Origin: Deltaproteobacteria bacterium
Lineage (GTDB): Bacteria; Myxococcota_A; Polyangia; HGW-17; SLPX01
DNA: 7,098 nt
Assembly (NCBI GenBank): GCA_011390535.1
Contig: JAABSF010000132.1
Coordinates: 1 to 7,098, forward strand
Direction: 5' to 3'
Below the pieces are notes generated by a model. The model had not been told where the DNA came from and searched no databases. It saw nothing but the letters and a program-made list of their open reading frames with translations. Positions 5,865 through 7,098 of this stretch are shown here, piece by piece. Numbering within the stretch: the first letter of the stretch is position 1; each line of letters opens with the position of its first letter. The translations under genes and the position numbers were made by a program.

Positions 5865-6263
5865 ATGAAAGGCTTTTCAAAAATATTGTTGATGCTGGGG
5901 CTTTTCGCCTTTTTTGCGGGCGGATGCAGACAAAAAGAAGGCAAACCATGCCAAACCAACTCCGACTGCGATAAGGGTTTGACTTGTTGCTTTGATCCAT
6001 ATACCGGGGTAGGCACTTGCCAAGAAAGTTGCGTTCTGCCTGATGCAGGCCCTGTAGATGCCCAGCCGGAGATAGACGCGACTCTAGAGGAAGACGCCGC
6101 TATTGAAGAAGATGCCTTCGTAGAAGAAGACGCCTTCATAGAAGAGGACGCCTTCATAGAAGAGGATGCCTTCATAGAAGAGGACGCCTTCATAGAAGAG
6201 GACGCCTTCATAGAAGAGGATGCCTTCATAGAAGAGGACGCAGAAGTAGACGCCGCTGATTAA
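5865..6263 (+). CDS. Small Cys-rich lipoprotein with an acidic six-residue repeat tail
   Basis: The product has 132 residues in three parts. Residues 1-20 form a signal peptide ending in a lipobox-like F-A-G-G before Cys21, so the mature protein is probably lipid-anchored in the envelope. The -3 position is Ala rather than the usual Leu. Residues 29-56 contain six cysteines (29, 35, 41, 42, 52, 56) in the pattern GKPCQTNSDCDKGLTCC and later GTCQESC. This is typical of small disulfide-rich modules found in exported proteins of Myxococcota-like bacteria. A spacer with DAGPVDAQPEIDA follows. From residue 74 the tail consists of nine units of the type (I/V/L)EEDAF, giving a very acidic, probably extended stalk. 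The function is unknown; a surface or spacer role is inference. The gene stands alone and converges on the histidine kinase gene. Confidence 0.75.
   Translation: MKGFSKILLMLGLFAFFAGGCRQKEGKPCQTNSDCDKGLTCCFDPYTGVGTCQESCVLPDAGPVDAQPEIDATLEEDAAIEEDAFVEEDAFIEEDAFIEEDAFIEEDAFIEEDAFIEEDAFIEEDAEVDAAD
6084..6242 (+). repeat. 18-bp tandem repeat, nine units, within the lipoprotein gene
   Basis: Units start every 18 bases from 6084; the last, at 6228, has 15 bases before the pattern changes. The first three are diverged. From 6138 the units differ only in using GAC or GAT for the aspartate. The order GAC-GAT-GAC occurs twice (6138-6191 and 6192-6242), which points to a duplication of a 54-bp block. 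All steps keep the reading frame. Confidence 0.95.
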
Positions 6264-6345
6264 TCAGGTCTCTCACTTCTGAGCAGTCTTTTTTCACGCC
6301 ACCCCTTAACAAAAAACACTACAAGATTTATTCAGCACAAATCAC

Positions 6346-7098
6346 TCATCCCGATGGGAGCCGAATCACGAACCTGGCGCCACCCAAGGAAGACTCCTCC
6401 ACAGTGATCGATCCATCATGCTCCAGCAATATCTTTTTCACAATGGCAAGCCCCAGTCCAGTACCGCTATCCTTGGTTGTAAAATAGGGGTCAAAAATCC
6501 GATCTGAAAGGTCACTCGAGACACCAGGGCCGTTGTCTTCAACAAAAAACTCTACCATCTCCCCTCCGGTGTCCGATTGTTTTGTTTTTGCGTGTGCACT
6601 GAGTTCTATTTTTGGCTCGATACCCTCCCCCTTGCATGCCTGCACAGCGTTCAAGACAAGGTTGTGTAATACTCGTCTAAATACCATGCTGTCTACCAAA
6701 ACAGTCAGATCGGATTCCACAGGTGCGCAAAAAACCCCGCAATCAGGGAACGCTGATTCTGCAAACCTGGCGAACTCTTCCATCAACTCATCCACAGATT
6801 CTTCCTGGGGACTCACCTGCGGCAATTTGGCAAAAGCGGAAAACTCCTCAACCATCTGCTGCAAGGCAGCCACCTCTTCGTGGATTATCTCATTGGCATC
6901 CTTAAGCGCACGTCCAAATCGTTCATCTCCGCCTTCGTATGTGTCGTGGACCTGTTCAATGGCGAGTCGAATAGGTGTGAGCGGATTTTTTATCTCGTGG
7001 GCCAGCCTGCGCGCAATCTCCTGCCATGCACTGATCTTTTGTAGATAATGTATCTGTGCCCTGCTGTGTTGCAGCCGACGCACCATCTCATTGAAATC
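6346..7098 (-). CDS. NtrY-like sensor histidine kinase, C-terminal part (5' end missing)
   Basis: The frame is open through the right edge (D-F-N-E before the first Met at 7086), so the N-terminal sensor and the rest of the HAMP-like linker lie outside. Counting from that Met, the phosphoacceptor is His30 in RRLAHEIKNPLTPI. The ATP-binding domain shows the N box LHNLVLNAVQAC (N146), the G1 box EDNGPGV (184-188), the F box FDPYFTTK (198-205) and the G2 box GTGLGLAIVKKI (208-219). The linker just before the H box (QKISAWQEIARRL) and the later FSAFAKLP are typical of the NtrY group, whose members usually signal to NtrC-type response regulators of sigma-54 promoters. No regulator follows the gene: the next gene downstream is on the other strand, so a partner would lie upstream or elsewhere. 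The input signal cannot be seen. All catalytic motifs are intact. Confidence 0.9.
   Translation of the reverse strand, partial: DFNEMVRRLQHSRAQIHYLQKISAWQEIARRLAHEIKNPLTPIRLAIEQVHDTYEGGDERFGRALKDANEIIHEEVAALQQMVEEFSAFAKLPQVSPQEESVDELMEEFARFAESAFPDCGVFCAPVESDLTVLVDSMVFRRVLHNLVLNAVQACKGEGIEPKIELSAHAKTKQSDTGGEMVEFFVEDNGPGVSSDLSDRIFDPYFTTKDSGTGLGLAIVKKILLEHDGSITVEESSLGGARFVIRLPSG

Noticed and set aside
5837..6229. Minus-strand open frame with a repeated K-A-S-S-S-M pattern
   Set aside because: It is the antisense reading of the 18-bp repeat in the lipoprotein gene, whose own strand has a lipobox, a Cys-rich module and a strong ribosome-binding site.
6264..6345. Bidirectional terminator between the convergent lipoprotein and histidine kinase genes
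   Set aside because: T runs exist on both strands and CTGATTAATCAG is a perfect palindrome with no loop, but no stable stem lies directly before either T run.

Overview
The window looks like a stretch of chromosome from a Gram-negative bacterium with a moderate GC content, most likely Myxococcota/Bradymonadota or a relative (the former Deltaproteobacteria). This placement is inferred from the mix of genes: a non-flagellar type III secretion export gate (SctV), an NtrY-like histidine kinase, and a small Cys-rich lipoprotein with an acidic, Asp/Ala/Pro-containing tail. No rRNA, tRNA, phage or transposase gene is visible, so the assignment is tentative.

Layout from left to right. Positions 2-793 (+) hold the 3' part of an unrecognised Cys-rich, probably exported protein that is cut by the left edge. 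It converges, with a 7-base gap, on sctV (801-2939, minus), which is flanked on both sides by opposite-strand genes and so is a solitary transcription unit. The intergenic region 2940-3293 contains a GC-rich element. On the minus strand this element reads as a 60-codon open frame with no start codon, and it includes one copy of a roughly 32-bp dispersed repeat. Next, 3294-4385 (+) encodes a protein with a signal peptide and the catalytic signature of FAM20/four-jointed-type kinases. Its 3' end overlaps a terminator-like hairpin.

A 497-base gene-free gap (4386-4882) holds four short perfect inverted repeats in a row, an exact DnaA-box match and a promoter-like site. It leads to 4883-5689 (+), a sugar/polyol-phosphate nucleotidyltransferase resembling CTP:inositol-1-phosphate cytidylyltransferases. 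The second copy of the dispersed repeat lies at 5713-5744. It is followed by a small lipoprotein gene (5865-6263, +) with a six-Cys head and a tail made of nine 18-bp units. At the right edge is the C-terminal part of an NtrY-like histidine kinase (6346-7098, minus), convergent with the lipoprotein gene.

The genes do not form one operon. Most have their own upstream region, and three of the six products (kinase, lipoprotein and probably the left-edge protein) appear to be exported or envelope-associated. The points most worth pursuing are the secreted FAM20-like kinase, the orphan sctV, the dispersed repeat and the hairpin cluster at 4578-4720.
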